Assembly (NCBI RefSeq): GCF_037176765.1
Contig: NC_090034.1
Location: forward strand, 92,368,500 to 92,432,499
Reading direction: 5' to 3'
Origin: Anolis sagrei
Lineage: Eukaryota > Chordata > Lepidosauria > Squamata > Anolidae
Length of the DNA stretch: 64,000 nucleotides
How positions within the stretch are numbered: position 1 is the first letter of the stretch; each line of letters begins with the position of its first letter. Below, one piece after another: positions 34,548-46,554 of the stretch. A program made the position numbers and the translations under genes. Under the pieces are notes generated by a model. It saw only the letters and a program-made list of their open reading frames with translations. It was not told the DNA's origin and did no database searches.

Positions 34548-35581
34548 CAGTGTTACTCAACCTTAATGCTGCAACCCTTAATATAGTTCCTCATGTTGTG
34601 CTGACCCCCAACCATTTTTTTTGTTGCTACTTCATAACAGTAATTTTGCTACTGTTATGAGTCCTAATGTAAACACAGTATCTGATATGCAGGATATATT
34701 TTCATTCACTGGACCAAATTTGGCACAAATACCTGATACACCCATATTTGAAAACTGAGGTTGGGGCGGATTGACTTTGTCATTTAGGAGTTGTAGTTGC
34801 TGGGATTTATAGTTCACCTATAATCAAAGGGCATTCTGAACTCCACCAACGATAGAATTGAAACCGCCTTGAGTCGCCGACTGGCTGAGAAAGGCGGTAT
34901 ACAAATACAGTAAATAAATAAATTGAACCAATCTTGGCACACAGAACTCCCATAACCAACAAAATACTGGAAGAGTTTGTTGGGCACTGACGTTGAGTTT
35001 TGGAGTTGTAGTTTGCCTACACCCAGAGAGCACTGAGGACTCAAACAATTATAGATCTGAACCAAACTTGGCAGGAATCCAAGTTGATGAATATGCCCAA
35101 ATGTGAACACAGGTAGAGTTTGGGAGAAACAGACCATGACATTTGGGAGTTGTAGTTGCTGGGATTTATAATTCACCTACAATCAAAGAGCATTCTTATC
35201 CCCCACCAATAACAGAATTGGGTCAAACTTTCCACACAGAACCTTGAAGGGACTTGCTGGCACCAGCCTCCTTCCAGTCTTGCTCACTCTCCCTTGCCCG
35301 TGCACCACGCTGCCATGCATGGAGCATGCCTGCTCTCGCCTCCCCATTTGGAGCCCCAGAAACATCCACCCCCTTGGCTGAGAGCCTGGCCAATCACAGC
35401 GGAGAAGGGCTGTTGGGAGGATTTGCCATCTGATTCCAAAAAGGGAGAGAAGGACAGGTGGAGAGATCTTCAGTCTTCTCTGCCATCAGAAATAATATGT
35501 TTTCTGATGGTTTTGGCGACCGCTCTGAAACCTCCCTAGTGACCCCCGCAAGGGTCCTGACCCCCAGGTTGAGAAACACTG
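34548..35581 (+). mobile_element. Non-autonomous hAT element, complete
   Basis: Terminal repeats CAGTGTTACTCAACC and GGTTGAGAAACACTG, flanked by the exact 8-base duplication GGATAAAC (34540-34547 and 35582-35589). The interior contains tandem versions of a roughly 250-base module (GGGAGTTGTAGTTGCTGGG...) also found in Helitrons of this window. A 58-base L2 tail is inserted at 34863-34920. Confidence 0.92.
34863..34920 (+). mobile_element. Extremely short L2 LINE insertion
   Basis: Only 58 bases: the last piece of an L2 3' end (CCGCCTTGAGTCGCCGACTG...) with its AAATAAATA tail, flanked by the direct repeat AATTGAA. A 5'-truncated insertion into the hAT element. Confidence 0.85.
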
Positions 35582-35599
35582 GGATAAACCAGGGCTCAA

Positions 35600-37150
35600 A
35601 AGCCAGACAAATCTGCAATTGCCACTAGTTGGGCACTAAAGTGGGAAGAAGTGGTAGTAATCTTGTAAAAACATTCTAATACAGTTCCCACAGTCTCTCA
35701 TTTAGTGGCCAGGCTAGCTGTGAAATTCTGAGAATTGTCCTTAATTTCCGTCTTTTCTAATTTCTGTCTAGAAGTGGAAATGAATACCCTTCAACACATT
35801 AACACTAGTAAGAGAACTTGGAAAAACCCCGATCGTCTCTTGATTTTGCATATGCTCTTTCTGGATGAAAAAGCACTAAATAAATAAGAAATGAGAAATG
35901 GATTCACCCTGACGGTGACCCCAAGTAGCAGGTCACTAGCAGGGCTCTGTAAGCTCTGTGTTCTTAATTCTGCGTAGGGCATAAATTATGCAAGATTTTA
36001 AGTGATGGACAGTTCTTGGTTTTGCCAGGCATGGAGTGGTGGAGAGAATAAGCATGGCGCTGACTATAGGGAGTACAGGAGTCCCTTGTTGCAACAGTTC
36101 TGAACACAATTCAGTGTGCCGGTCATGACCTTTTTTGGCCCTTTCATGACATCTATTGACCAGGTTGGTGAGAACCTAGTCAATAATAATAATAATAGTA
36201 ATAATAACACTTTATTTATATTCCACCCTATCTCCCCAAGAGGACTCAGAGCGGATTACATGACACATACATGGCAAACATTCAATGCTGTTTTGGATAG
36301 ACAATACAGAGACAGAAGAGAAAGGAGGTATGTTGTGTTGATGTCAACGTCCGGCTGTTTGGCTTGTCATGAAATGAATGTCATGAAAGGGCCTAAAAGG
36401 TTGCGAGAACCTAGTCAGTGGAAAGGAGTTCACATAGATCTGAAGGCAAGGAAGCATGAGGAGCCGGATGGATGGATGAACGGACAGACAAGTTGACAGA
36501 CATAAAAATCTGATTGGCAGCTCAGTGTGAAGGCTCTCCTCAACCTGCTGTCTCAAAACAAGTGATAAAATCCAGGCAACTTTATTCTTTCCTATATTTG
36601 CTATTAGAAATCTTGCCTGCTATTTCAGATTCTGGATTGGTATTTGCTAGCATGATGCTAAAAAAGGACATAGGGTGCCACGACACATAAGAGATAGATT
36701 AAATATGTTTAATGCCTTTCATGAATTCAGGATGCTTCCTCATAGTAGACACCATCTACACATAAACAGTGCTTGCTGTATCTCTAGAGATAAGCCTTTC
36801 CTCTGCTCTTTGCAATCAGCATCTACTGGGGAGAGATCATTCTACATTTTTGCATTGGAGGCATTGGATTGCTATGGATTGTGTGTGCTGCTAACACATC
36901 ACAGAGGCAACTGTTCAGATCTGGCAAGAATAGTCTCAAAATGTCCAGGTTCCTCTTTTGACTTTCCCCTTTTGTCCTCCACTTGCTTCAGTTAATGTAA
37001 ACTAAATTCAAAGTGCTGAAGTAGTTTGCAATCAAGTCTGTAAGAGAGGAAGAGGAGTCCTACTCTTCTCTCTAGGCTCGGGCCATAGCAAACTACTGCA
37101 GCCTCTTCTAAATTGTGCATTCCTCCTCAATATATTGAGCACACTATAAT
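35600..37150. other. Intergenic with an L2 tail insertion at about 36184-36405
   Basis: Mostly unassigned. The L2-like minus-strand 3' end is flanked by the direct repeat GAGAACCTAGTCA. No gene is visible. Confidence 0.45.
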
Positions 37151-37152
37151 GT

Positions 37153-37332
37153 TGGTGTAATGGTTTGAGTGTTGGACTACAGCTCTGGAAATCAGGGTTC
37201 AATTCCATACTTAATACTGGAAACCCACTAAATGAGCTTGGCCCCAGAAAAATCTGTGGACATCTTAGATAGGGTGTCCATAAATCATAAATGACTTGAA
37301 GGCACACAACAACAGCAACAACAACAACAGCA
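37153..37332 (+). mobile_element. tRNA-head SINE with ACAACA tail
   Basis: GGTTCAATTCC resembles a tRNA B box. The element ends in 'GACTTGAAGGCACACAACAAC'. Related pieces lie at about 9318-9430, 42788-43000 and 58560-58660. Confidence 0.55.
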
Positions 37333-37339
37333 ATGCCTC

Positions 37340-38085
37340 GTAACCAAGGTGTGAAGTCTTGTAACCAAGGTGAAAGAAGAAAGTGCAAAAGCTGTGTTGC
37401 AGTTAAACAAAAAAAAAAAAAAAAAACAACAAACCAAGATTATGGCAAGCAGACTGATTGATAACTGGCAAATAGAGGAAGAAAACATGGAGGCAGTGAC
37501 AGACTTTGTATTTCTAAGTGTGAAAATTACGGCAGACGCAAACTGCAGTCAGGAAATCAGAAGACGTTTACTTTTTTGGAGAACAATGACCAATCTCGAT
37601 AAAATAGTGAAGAGTAGAGACATCACACTGGCAATGAAGATCCACATAGTTAAAGCAATGGCACTCCCCATAACAACTTATGAATGTGAAAGCTGGACCA
37701 TAAGGAAGGCTGAGAGAAGGAAAATAGATGCTTTTGGATTGTGGTGCTGGAGGAAAATTCTGAGAGTGCCTTGGACTGCAAAAAGATCCAACCAGTCCAT
37801 ACTTCCCTGCTCACTGGAGGCAAGGATATTAGAGGCAAAGATGAAGTACTTTGGCCACATAATGAAAAGATAGGAGAGCTTAGAGAAGATAATGATTCTG
37901 GGGTGAATGGTAGGAAAAGGGAAGAGGGGCTGACCAAGGACAAGTTGGATGGATGCTATCCTTGAAGTGACTGGCTTGACTTTGAAAGAGCTGGGTGTGC
38001 CATGGCTTACAGGGAGCTCTGGCGTGCGTTGGTGCATGAGGTCACGAAGAGTCAGAAGTGACTGAACAAATAAACAACAACAATC
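37340..38085 (+). mobile_element. RTE-BovB LINE 3' fragment
   Basis: A 167-codon frame (37370-37873) encodes the BovB C-terminal region (NWQIEEENMEAVTDFVFLSV, then RRKIDAFGLWCWRKILRVPW) with an A-run in it. The frame breaks near 37873, and the rest of the domain and the AACAACAA tail continue to 38085. Confidence 0.9.
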
Positions 38086-38099
38086 AAACAACAATTACG

Positions 38100-39740
38100 G
38101 GACACTGATCTGAGCAACAATATAGAGGGCTCTTCTATTAGCAGGAAGTTGGTACTCTTATATACCTTCCTCGTGTTTACCTTTTCAAAAGTTACTGTTG
38201 GATTCCTGTTTGTAGGATTCTGGAGATTATAATCCTTAAAAGTGGACTCTTCCCCACTCTTACCGACCCCCTCCAAAATACCATAGTACCCAACCCCCCC
38301 CCCCCCCTTTTTACCACATTTCCTACCCCATGCCATCACCTTCTTTCAACCACCCTATTTTCCTACTTTCCTATACCGCACATATGTTCCCCCTCTTTTA
38401 TTGTTATTGAAAACTTTAATAAAATATATATATATTAAAAAAGAATGAGCTTTATATTTTAATTTAGCAAAATCAAATAACCAAAATAAGTTAAGTAAAT
38501 GAGTAAGAGCAGTGTCTGTCTGCAGCCTGTTTAGGAAGCAGAATTCAGAGCTGTCTCTCCCTTTCTTTGTCAGAGACACTCCGCACAAAGTTCCTCCTTG
38601 CCCCACCGACCTGTGCCAGTCAATTCCACCCTCTGCTTGTGAAAACAGTCAACTGGACAGCTACACTGTTACGCTCCTCCTCTCCTAAAACAGCTCAACA
38701 GGTTTTCCTGGCTGCATAACTTAAATAATTGAGCTTTTTTGTCATTATTCCCCGGGGGAGGATCGGATCACGCCTCTGGGCATTGGGTTTCTTGCTGCTT
38801 CCGCTACCTGGTGGCACCTGTCTTCCGGCAACACCAGAAGGCCCTTCCCAGAAGTGCTCTGGAGAGAGTCGTCCCCAGTGCAGAGTGGTCCACATCTCAC
38901 CTCTGTCTTGTCTCCACTGAATCAGCCCTCGCATGGCGTCCTGGCATCCCTACACTTGTCTCTCTTCTGCCCTGACTGGCTGGCTATTGTCACTGCTGGG
39001 TGAGTCTGGGAAATTGGCGCCGGGGCTTCTTTCTTCGCTGCACAATGAAGTGTGACCGTGTTGATATATGGGAAGCTTTGAGCTGCAGTTATGGGGGAGG
39101 GCATGTTGGTCCAAAAAAGTCAGTGGAATATAATATGACGTACATTCCTCTCTCTCCTCCCTTCCAGCCATGCCTAATGAACAAAAATGCTGGGGCGAGG
39201 AGGCCTGTATTGCCATACGTGCCAAATTTGACGTGTGGCAAGTTTCTGCTATCTTTTAAAGAAATTGACAGGTGCTGCTTTTCCTGTTGTGCTAATACTG
39301 CAAAGAGGAAAGTAGAGCTCAAAATTTGGTGCTCAAATTTTAGATCTTCAGATATTTTGAAATTCAACTCCCAGACATCCTAGCTAGCATGACTGAAGTT
39401 TAACAATCCTGGAAAATGAAACACAGCACATACAAAGGACCAAAGTTCAAGCAGGGCTGCATGACGTGTGGTTCACCAAGCCCAAAGAAAGCATTGTAAC
39501 AATTTTTGCCACCCAAGGCAAAGAACATGGTGACACCTGTTCATTCCTTGTATAAAAGCCAAATGGATTGGCAGATGTAGCCTTTTTTTTATTAAACACT
39601 GGTGATGAGTGAAAATCCACCACACCTGAAGCCTTGGGGCACAGTGAGCAGGAGAGACAGTTTGGGTCACAGCTCTTCTCTTAGAACCTTGCTAATGAAT
39701 CTCAGAATCTATTGCCTGCAGCAACCAACTTGTCTGCATA
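38100..39740. other. Intergenic; one CG-richer low-repeat stretch
   Basis: 38590-39010 is more GC-rich than its surroundings and carries no recognised repeat; it may be regulatory. The remainder holds only short shadow frames. Confidence 0.35.
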
Positions 39741-39756
39741 ATGCAGGGGTAATTCA

Positions 39757-39835
39757 GTCAAGGAAGGAAGGAAGGAAGGAAGGAAGGAAGGAAGGAAGGA
39801 AGGAAGGAAGGAAGGAAGGAAGGAAGGAAGGAAGG
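39757..39835. repeat. (GGAA)n microsatellite
   Basis: About 19 perfect GGAA/AAGG tetramers. Confidence 0.97.
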
Positions 39836-39844
39836 GCCCATGCA

Positions 39845-40905
39845 TGTTGGGGAATCTGAGCTGTTAGCCTCAAAATAACCCTCAGATGGGGTGATTCCAC
39901 CATAAATATAGCAGAGTACCAGAAGTAAACTTCATAACCAGCAGAAACTTACACGTGATGAGCTGGGATAAGCTTCTATATTTTAGGATGGATCAGGGTT
40001 ACAGACTCAGAAGTTTAGGTTCAAAAATATTTATCGAAGTAAAAGAAATACATTCTTGATTTTAAAAAGTTCTTGGAGCTAAGTAGCTTACTAAATCTCA
40101 TCTTCTAAAGAGGTTAAAGGGTAAAAAGTCCATGCAGCTACATTTTGCCTAGAGCAGTGGTTCTTAACTTGTGGACTGCAAACCACCGGTGGGCCACAAG
40201 GATGAAAATCTGGTTTGCAGGCCTCTTTCTTCTTTCTTTCTTTCATTTCATTTCATTTCCACTTCTTACATGCCACCAGCCTGTTGCTGACCACAACATA
40301 TGTTCTGTATCAGAAACTGGAGCTGATATGGTCTATCCAATGAAATATTCTGAATCAGCACCTCGAACCAAAACTAAAGTTGACCAAAAACTTATTTGGT
40401 ACTAATGTTGGAGAGTGGTCCCTGGTCAAAGTAGTCCCTGGTCAAAAAAAGGTTGGGAACCACTGGCTTAGAGAAAGGCAAAATGTGCATCCTCATAGGT
40501 AAATGTAAAGGTTGTCCCCTGACATTAAGTCCAGTCAGGTCTGACTCTGTGGTGTGGTGCTCATCTCCATTTCTAAGCCGAAGAGCCGGCGTTGTCCATA
40601 GACACTTCCAAGGTCATGTGGCTGGCATGACTTCATGGAATGCCGTTACCTCGTAGGTATTAGCATCCTCATAGGTAGAAAGAAAAACAGAAAAGATGGG
40701 AAAATGGCGAAAAGGCTATATGGCCAGCCCAGGGCAATAAAAATACATTTTAAAAAGAAGTTCCCTCACAGAATTCCAATGCTACAGCATCAAATGGGAG
40801 GAGACAGTGGCAAGGAGGAAGACAAATCCCTTTTGGGAAACATGCATAGGAATGGGAAGAGGGGGAAGAACCCCTCAGCCTAATTCTATCTCTAGCTACT
40901 CACAT
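39845..40905 (+). mobile_element. LTR-type fossil, partial, with nested insertions
   Basis: Begins TGTTGGGGAATC like the solo LTR at 43733-44680 and runs parallel to it with many differences. It is interrupted by a hAT MITE (40155-40465) and a Sauria-type SINE piece (40497-40665). The right end is not preserved. A broken old copy of the same LTR family. Confidence 0.65.
40155..40465. mobile_element. hAT MITE
   Basis: Terminal repeats CAGTGGTTCTTAAC and GTTGGGAACCACTG, with imperfect 8-base flanks GCCTAGAG and GCTTAGAG. It lies in the LTR fossil of 39845-40905. Confidence 0.8.
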
Positions 40906-41517
40906 CTCCTTCCATAAACCCGCACGACCTCTTCAATCCTCCTTTCGCCCCTTCCTCCATCACATGTACGACTTGTGGGTACAAGGGAGAGAGCCTTGTC
41001 TGCTGTGGCCCCCCAACTGTAGAACTCAATGCCTGGTGAGATTAGGCAAGCCCCCACCCTAGCAGCCTTTAAGAAGAATCTAAACACCTGGCTCTTCCGG
41101 TGTGCCTTTGGAGAATGACCACATATTTATTTCCTGTTGTCTTCTCCCTCAAGGTGTCCTCATACTGCCCTCCCCCTCACCTTTTTCTAAGGCCTGACTC
41201 CACTGTTCGTCCTCCACACGCTCCTCCCTTACAAATACATCTTTTTCATTGTCATCTCATCCAGGGTTTTATCACTTTATGTGTGCATCTGGTCCTCCCA
41301 TTGTGTGTGTTTGTTACTGTATCTTGCACTGCTCTGTTTTGTTCTTATGTTCACTTATGTTATTGCCTTATTTTATTGCGTTGTTATTTTTGCTGTTTTG
41401 TATTCATTTTATTGTAGTTACATTATTGGCCTCGGCCTCATGTAAGCCACCCCGAGTACCCTTTGGGGAGATGGTGGTGGGGTATAAATAAAGATGATGA
41501 TGATGATTATTATTATG
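40905..41517 (+). mobile_element. L2-type LINE 3' fragment
   Basis: Contains the nucleotide remains of the L2 coding end (LWN and 'TFKKNLNTWLF'-like region, 40990-41110) and ends in 'CACCCCGAGTACCCTTTGGGGAG' with a TATAAATAAAGATGATGATG tail. Confidence 0.75.
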
Positions 41518-41649
41518 GAAGGAGGAAGGATTATCTTCTCAACATGTGCCCTGAATATGGGGAGCTGTAAAACTCCTTCTTCATCACCTTCTTCCTCTTT
41601 CTCCAAATTTTATCTCCTCTAGTTATAGGATGCTCATACGCTAGTAGTT

Positions 41650-41976
41650 GGAGCCCCCAGTGGTGCAGTTGGTTGAGCCGCTGAGCTGCTGAACTTCCTG
41701 ACCAAAATGTCGCAGGTTTGAATCCAGAGAACGGCATGAGCTCCTGCTATTAGCTTCTGCTAACCTAGCAGTTTGAATACATGCAAATATGAGTAGATCT
41801 ATAGGAATCACTCCAGCGGGAAGGTAACGGTGCTCCATGCAGTCATGCCGACCACATGACCTTGGAGGTGTCTACTGACAATGCTGGTTCTTTGGCTTAG
41901 AAATGAAGATGAGCACCAATCCCCAGAGTCGGACATGACTGGACTTAATGTCAGGGGAAAACCTTTACCTTTACTA
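41650..41976 (+). mobile_element. Sauria-type tRNA SINE, full length
   Basis: A complete copy from GGAGCCCCCAGTGG to TTTACCTTTACTA, flanked by GCTAGTAGTT on both sides. Confidence 0.92.
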
Positions 41977-42539
41977 TGCTAGTAGTTTATTCTTGCTGGA
42001 AAAACAAAGGGCATACCAGCATGCCTAAAAATAACCTGCCTTCAGAGAGCAATAAAAGAGTTTGGGGAAAACAAAAACCTTGCTGACTTTTCAGCTTCAT
42101 CAAAAATGTGTTTCCTTCTCTCTTTCCTCCCTCCTTCCCTCCAATTAAAAAACTGGCTTAAAGGGATTCTGGTTGTAATTGCCAATGTGATAACACTGAC
42201 CATTCCGCTGCTGTCTGCGATTTCTCCCCCAGTTGGATGCATATCTGAATTCAGCAGGTGTTAGAAAGGCTGACAAAAAATGCAGATTATAGCTGGATTT
42301 GGAAATGTCTACTTCTTAACTGTGTTTTCACACACTGAGTTTGGAAATGTCATTGTGAAAGCCGATGTACTACCACTGGTGGGGTTTTTTTTAATAAAAA
42401 AAGTAAGGTTAGTTGCTGCTCATTACAAGGTTTGGCAGGTCAGGACTATTTCAAGACCTGAGATTTCAAGGTCCAAATCGATGGTGTCATAGCCCCTGGT
42501 AATATCACAAGCATTGGTAATAAGTTCCAAATTGCAAAT

Positions 42540-42720
42540 AGGTTTCCAAAACTGTGTGGTTTTCAAAGAATTTATCCCAGCGGGAAGAAAATGGCTAAAA
42601 TTGCTCATTGCTTTCTTCAAGAAGAAAATTAGTGATGAATTACATCCTTAATAAGCATGGATATGATCTCGCCTTAACAGGGTGAGTCTATTTCAGAAAC
42701 TGTCTTATCCATGGCTTTAA
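42540..42720. promoter_or_regulatory. Low-repeat island, candidate conserved non-coding element
   Basis: AT-rich, repeat-free stretch with AAATTAGTGATGAATTACATC and neighbouring homeobox-like words, within a wider low-repeat zone (42000-42720). Inference only. Confidence 0.25.
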
Positions 42721-43342
42721 ATGTGTTACTGTTTTCTCAGCTTTAGATAATTGTAAATGTAATAGCCTACTGTGTCAAGGAAGAAGCAGCGTGGTCTAGA
42801 GCTGTGAGTATTGGTCTTTGACTCCGGGGGATGATAGCTCAAATAACACTTGGCCATGGAAGTCCACTGAACAAGTCACATTCTCTTAGCCACTGAGGAA
42901 GGCAATGACGAGTCGCTCTGCACAATTCTGACCAAGATCACCCCAGGATAGGATCGCCATAAGTCAGAAATGACTTGAGGGCATCCAACATCAACAAAGC
43001 GTAGCATGCTGCTTTTAGCTTGGTTCGCTCTATTATTAAGCAGTGTGAGTCAACTGCCTCAGGTGGCAAATGCTTGGAAATGATGTTGCACTCTCCTTCT
43101 TTCCTCCATGCAGTTCAGAGTAGTGGTCTATGGACACAACTGCCAGTTCACCACATCAAATACCTTAAGAAGCACTGCCTTGTTTCTCATGATCAAGGGG
43201 CTGGAGAATAAGCCCTATGAGGAGTGGCTTAAAGAGCTGGGCATGTTTAGCCTTCAGAAGAAAAGGCTGAGAGGAGACATGATGACCATGCATAAATATG
43301 TGAGGGGAAGTCATAGAGAGGAGGGAAGTCATAGGGAGGAGG

Positions 43343-43615
43343 AACAGGAGCCCCTGGTGGTGCAGTGGGTTAAACCCCTGTACCAGCAGGATTGGAGACC
43401 GACGGGTCACAGGAGAGGCAGATGAGCTCCCTCTATCAGCTCCAGCTTCTCATGCGGGGACAAGAGAGAAGCCTCCCACAATGATGATTTTTTAAAAATC
43501 AAATCATCCAGGCATCCCCTGGGCAACGTCCTTGCAGACGGCCAATTCTCTCACACCAGAAGCGACTTGCAGTTTCTCAAGTCGCTCCTGACACGACAAT
43601 AAAATAAAATAAAAT
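43343..43615 (+). mobile_element. tRNA-derived SINE (second family)
   Basis: tRNA-like head GGAGCCCCTGGTGGTGCAGT, body with GCAACGTCCTTGCAGACGGC and an AAAATAAAAT tail, flanked by the direct repeat AGGGAGGAGG. Another copy on the minus strand is at 51324-51586. Confidence 0.9.
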
Positions 43616-43732
43616 AGGGAGGAGGGAACAAGCTTGTTTTCTGCTGCCCTGGAGACTAGAATGCGGAACAATGGCTTCAAACTCCAGGAAAGGTGATTCC
43701 ACCTGAACATTAGGAAGAACTTCCTGACTGTG

Positions 43733-44680
43733 TGTTGGGAATCAGGAGCTGTTAGGCTCAAAAATAACCCTCACTGTGCATGATTCCACCAAAAATATAG
43801 TAGAGTGCAGGATGCAGAGTTCATAAGCAGCAGAAACTTATGTGTAGTGAGCAAGGACTGACTTCCATTCAACAGGATGGAACAGGATTGCAGATCCACA
43901 ACTCATAGGATCAAAAATAATATGTTTATTAAAGATAAAAGAAATCCACTCTAGATAGAAAAGGTTCTTGGAGCTATAACTATACCTACTACATCGTGCC
44001 TTAGACAATGGCAAGATTAGGGGTCCTCAAACTTTTTAAACAGAGGGCCAGGTCACAGTCCCTCAAACTGTTGGAGGGCCGGATTATAATTTGGAAAAAA
44101 ACATGAATGGATTCCTATGCACACTGCACATATCTTATTTGTAGTGCAAAAAACACTTAAAAACAATAAAATCATCAAAATGAAGAACAATTTTAACAAA
44201 TATAAACTTATTGGTATTTCAGTGGGAAGTGTGGGTCTGCTTTTGGCTGATGAGATAGGATTGCTGTTGCTATTGGGTGCTTTCAAGTCATTTCTTACTT
44301 AGGTTGTTCCTGAGCGAGGACCGGGTAAATGACCTTGGACCGTATCTGGCCCCCGGGCCTTAGTTTGAGGGCCCCTGGGGAAGATGCTTCCTAACTCTAG
44401 AGAAGACAAAAGGAAAAGAGGCCAGAAAATGGAGACAGGCCACATTGGCCAGCCCAGGGCAATAAAAATACCTTTAATAGAGGAAGTTACATTTCCCTGA
44501 AGAGATCACGTTCCTAGGTATTCAAAGGGGAGGAGACAGTGGCATACAAAAATGAGTGAGACAACCCCCCCTTCTTAAAATCAACTAACCAGAGGAAATT
44601 GGGGAGGAATCCCTCAGTCTATCTAGACTAACTACTCATTGAGAGCTGGAGACTTGTGTAGGCAGGGATGAAACCCAACA
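43733..44680 (+). mobile_element. Solo LTR (fossil)
   Basis: Starts TGTTGGGAATC and ends AACCCAACA, short inverted ends of LTR type, flanked by the 5-base duplication CTGTG (43728-43732 and 44681-44685). No internal coding region remains. A hAT MITE (44018-44377) is inserted in it. A partial relative is at 39845-40905. It is younger than the CR1 it entered and older than the hAT. Confidence 0.85.
44018..44377. mobile_element. hAT-Charlie-type MITE
   Basis: Ends TAGGGGTCCTCAAAC and GTTTGAGGGCCCCTG, with flanks GGCAAGAT and GGGAAGAT. Same family as 49715-50069. Confidence 0.85.
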
Positions 44681-44766
44681 CTGTGAGAGGTGTTCAGCAG
44701 TGGAAGTCTCTGCCCAGGGTGTGGTGAGGCTCTTTCTTTGAAGGCTTCTAAGCAGAGTCTATTAGT

Positions 44767-45340
44767 TATTTATTTAAAACATTTATATTCCGCCCTTCTC
44801 ACCCCGAAGGTGACTCAGGGCGGAGTACAGCATATACAAGGCAAACATTCAATGCCGGGACACAAATTCAGATATGATACATAAATATTAAAAATATTAA
44901 AATACACAATTTAAAGCCATGCTAGTCATCTGCGTCAAATATAATTGGCCTGGTCATTTTTCTTATTGCCGCTTTATTGCCCTGTCCTGAAAGCTTGGTT
45001 CCACAGCCAAGTTTTACCATCCTTCTAAAGGACAGGAGAGAGGGGGGCGACCTGATCTCACCAGGAAGGGAGTTTCATAGCTGGGGAGCAATCACCGAGA
45101 AGGCCCTGTCTCTCGTCCCCACCAATCATGTCTGTGACAATGGCAGGACGGAAAGCAGGGCGTCCTCAGAGGATCTTAATCTCCGTGATGGTTCATAGGG
45201 GGAGATGCGTTCAGACAGGTAATGTGGGCCGGGGCCGTTTAAGGTTTTATAGGCCAAAGCCAGCACTTTGAATTGTGCCCGGTAGCAAACTGGCAGCCAG
45301 TGGAGCTGGTGTAACATGGGAGTTGTATGCTCTACATGGC
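44767..45340 (-). mobile_element. L2-type LINE 3' fragment
   Basis: The minus strand ends at 44767 with the AAATAAATAA tail and CCGCCCTGAGTCACC motif, and encodes LHQLHWLPVCYRAQFKVLAL and YKTLNGPGPHYLSERISPYE in its upstream part. Confidence 0.88.
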
Positions 45341-45479
45341 CCTCTGTTGGAGGTGCATTGAATGTGATTTTCCTGCTTTTGGCAGGGGGTTGGGCTGGAT
45401 GGCCCTTGAGGTCTCTTCCAACTCTATGATTCTATGATTCATGGCTCTCCTGCTATTCATCTTTCTGGAAAGATAGATT

Positions 45480-46465
45480 AGATGACCAAGTAGCAACAGT
45501 AAGAACAAACCACAGAACAGCAGACTGGTTCAAGAAAGGAGTACAACAGGGCTGCATACTCTCGCCCTACCTGTTCAACTTGTATGAAGAACGCATCATG
45601 TGATGTGCAGCGCTTGACAAATGCAAGGTTGGGGTTAAAATCTTAGATATGCAGATGACACCACTTTGATGGCTGAAAGTGAGGAGGAGCTGAGGAACTT
45701 TATAGCCAAGGTGAAAGAAGAAAGTGCAAAAGCTTAAACATTAAAAAAAACCCCCAAAATTCTGGCAACCAGACTGATTGATAACTGGCAAATAGAGGGA
45801 GAAAACGTGGACGCAGTGGCAGATTTTGTATTTCTAAGTGCAAAGATTTCTAGGTGCAAAGATTACTGCAGATGCAGACTGCAGCCAGGAAAGCAGAAGA
45901 TGTTACTTTTTGGTCAGCCCCTCATTCTTTTTCCTTCCATTTTCCCCAGTGTCTACTCTAAGCTTTCCTGTCTTCTTGGGAGGAGAGCAATGACCAATCT
46001 CGATAAAATAGTGAAGAGTGGAGGCATCACACTGGCAATGGAGATCTGCATAGTTAAAGCAATGGTATTCCCCGTAGTAACCTATGTATGCGAGAGCTGG
46101 ACCATAAGGAAGGCTGAGCGAAGTAGGATAGATGCTTTTGAACTGTGGTGTTGGAGGAAAATTCTGAGAGTGCCTTGAACTGCGAGAAGATCCAACCAGT
46201 CCATACTCCAGGAAATAAAGCCCGACTGCTCAATGGAGGGAAGGATAGTAGAGGCAAAGAAAAAGTACTTTGGCCACATCATGAGAATACAGGAAAGTTT
46301 AGAGAAGAGAATGAGGCTGAGGAAAATTGAAGAAAAAAGGAAGAGGGACTGATCAAGGGCAAAATGGAAGGATATTATCCTTGAAGTGAGTGGCTCAACC
46401 TTGAAGGAGCTGGGTGAGAGGTCACAAAGAGTTGGAAGCGACTGAACGAATAAGCGACAACAGAA
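45480..46465 (+). mobile_element. RTE-BovB LINE fragment with an internal inverted segment
   Basis: Begins in the KDQVATVRTN-like region and runs through YADDTTL-type remains, the DFVFLSAK region and the FELWCWRKILRVP block to the 3' tail. Bases about 45911-45971 are an inverted piece of the element's own 3' region, joined back to the sense strand at TCTTCTTGGG. The coding frames are broken at several places. Confidence 0.85.
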
Positions 46466-46554
46466 AAGATGACTTATACGACTTATTTTGCACTACTAAA
46501 TTCGCCTGTACTCATACTGCATTATTATTATTATTACTATTATCATCATCATCC

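Larger units (their letters stand above)
43195..45440 (+). mobile_element. CR1 LINE 3' end, split by three insertions
   Basis: CR1 pieces at 43195-43342, 43616-43732, 44681-44766 and about 45341-45440 line up, in order, with the uninterrupted CR1 copy at 23235-23660. The gaps are filled by a SINE (43343-43615), a solo LTR with a hAT inside (43733-44680) and an L2 fragment (about 44767-45340, minus strand). The CR1 end reads TCTATGATTCTATGATTC. Confidence 0.88.

Noticed and set aside
37153-37332. Functional tRNA gene
   Set aside because: The B-box-like motif belongs to a SINE head; no complete cloverleaf can be drawn here or in the other SINE heads.
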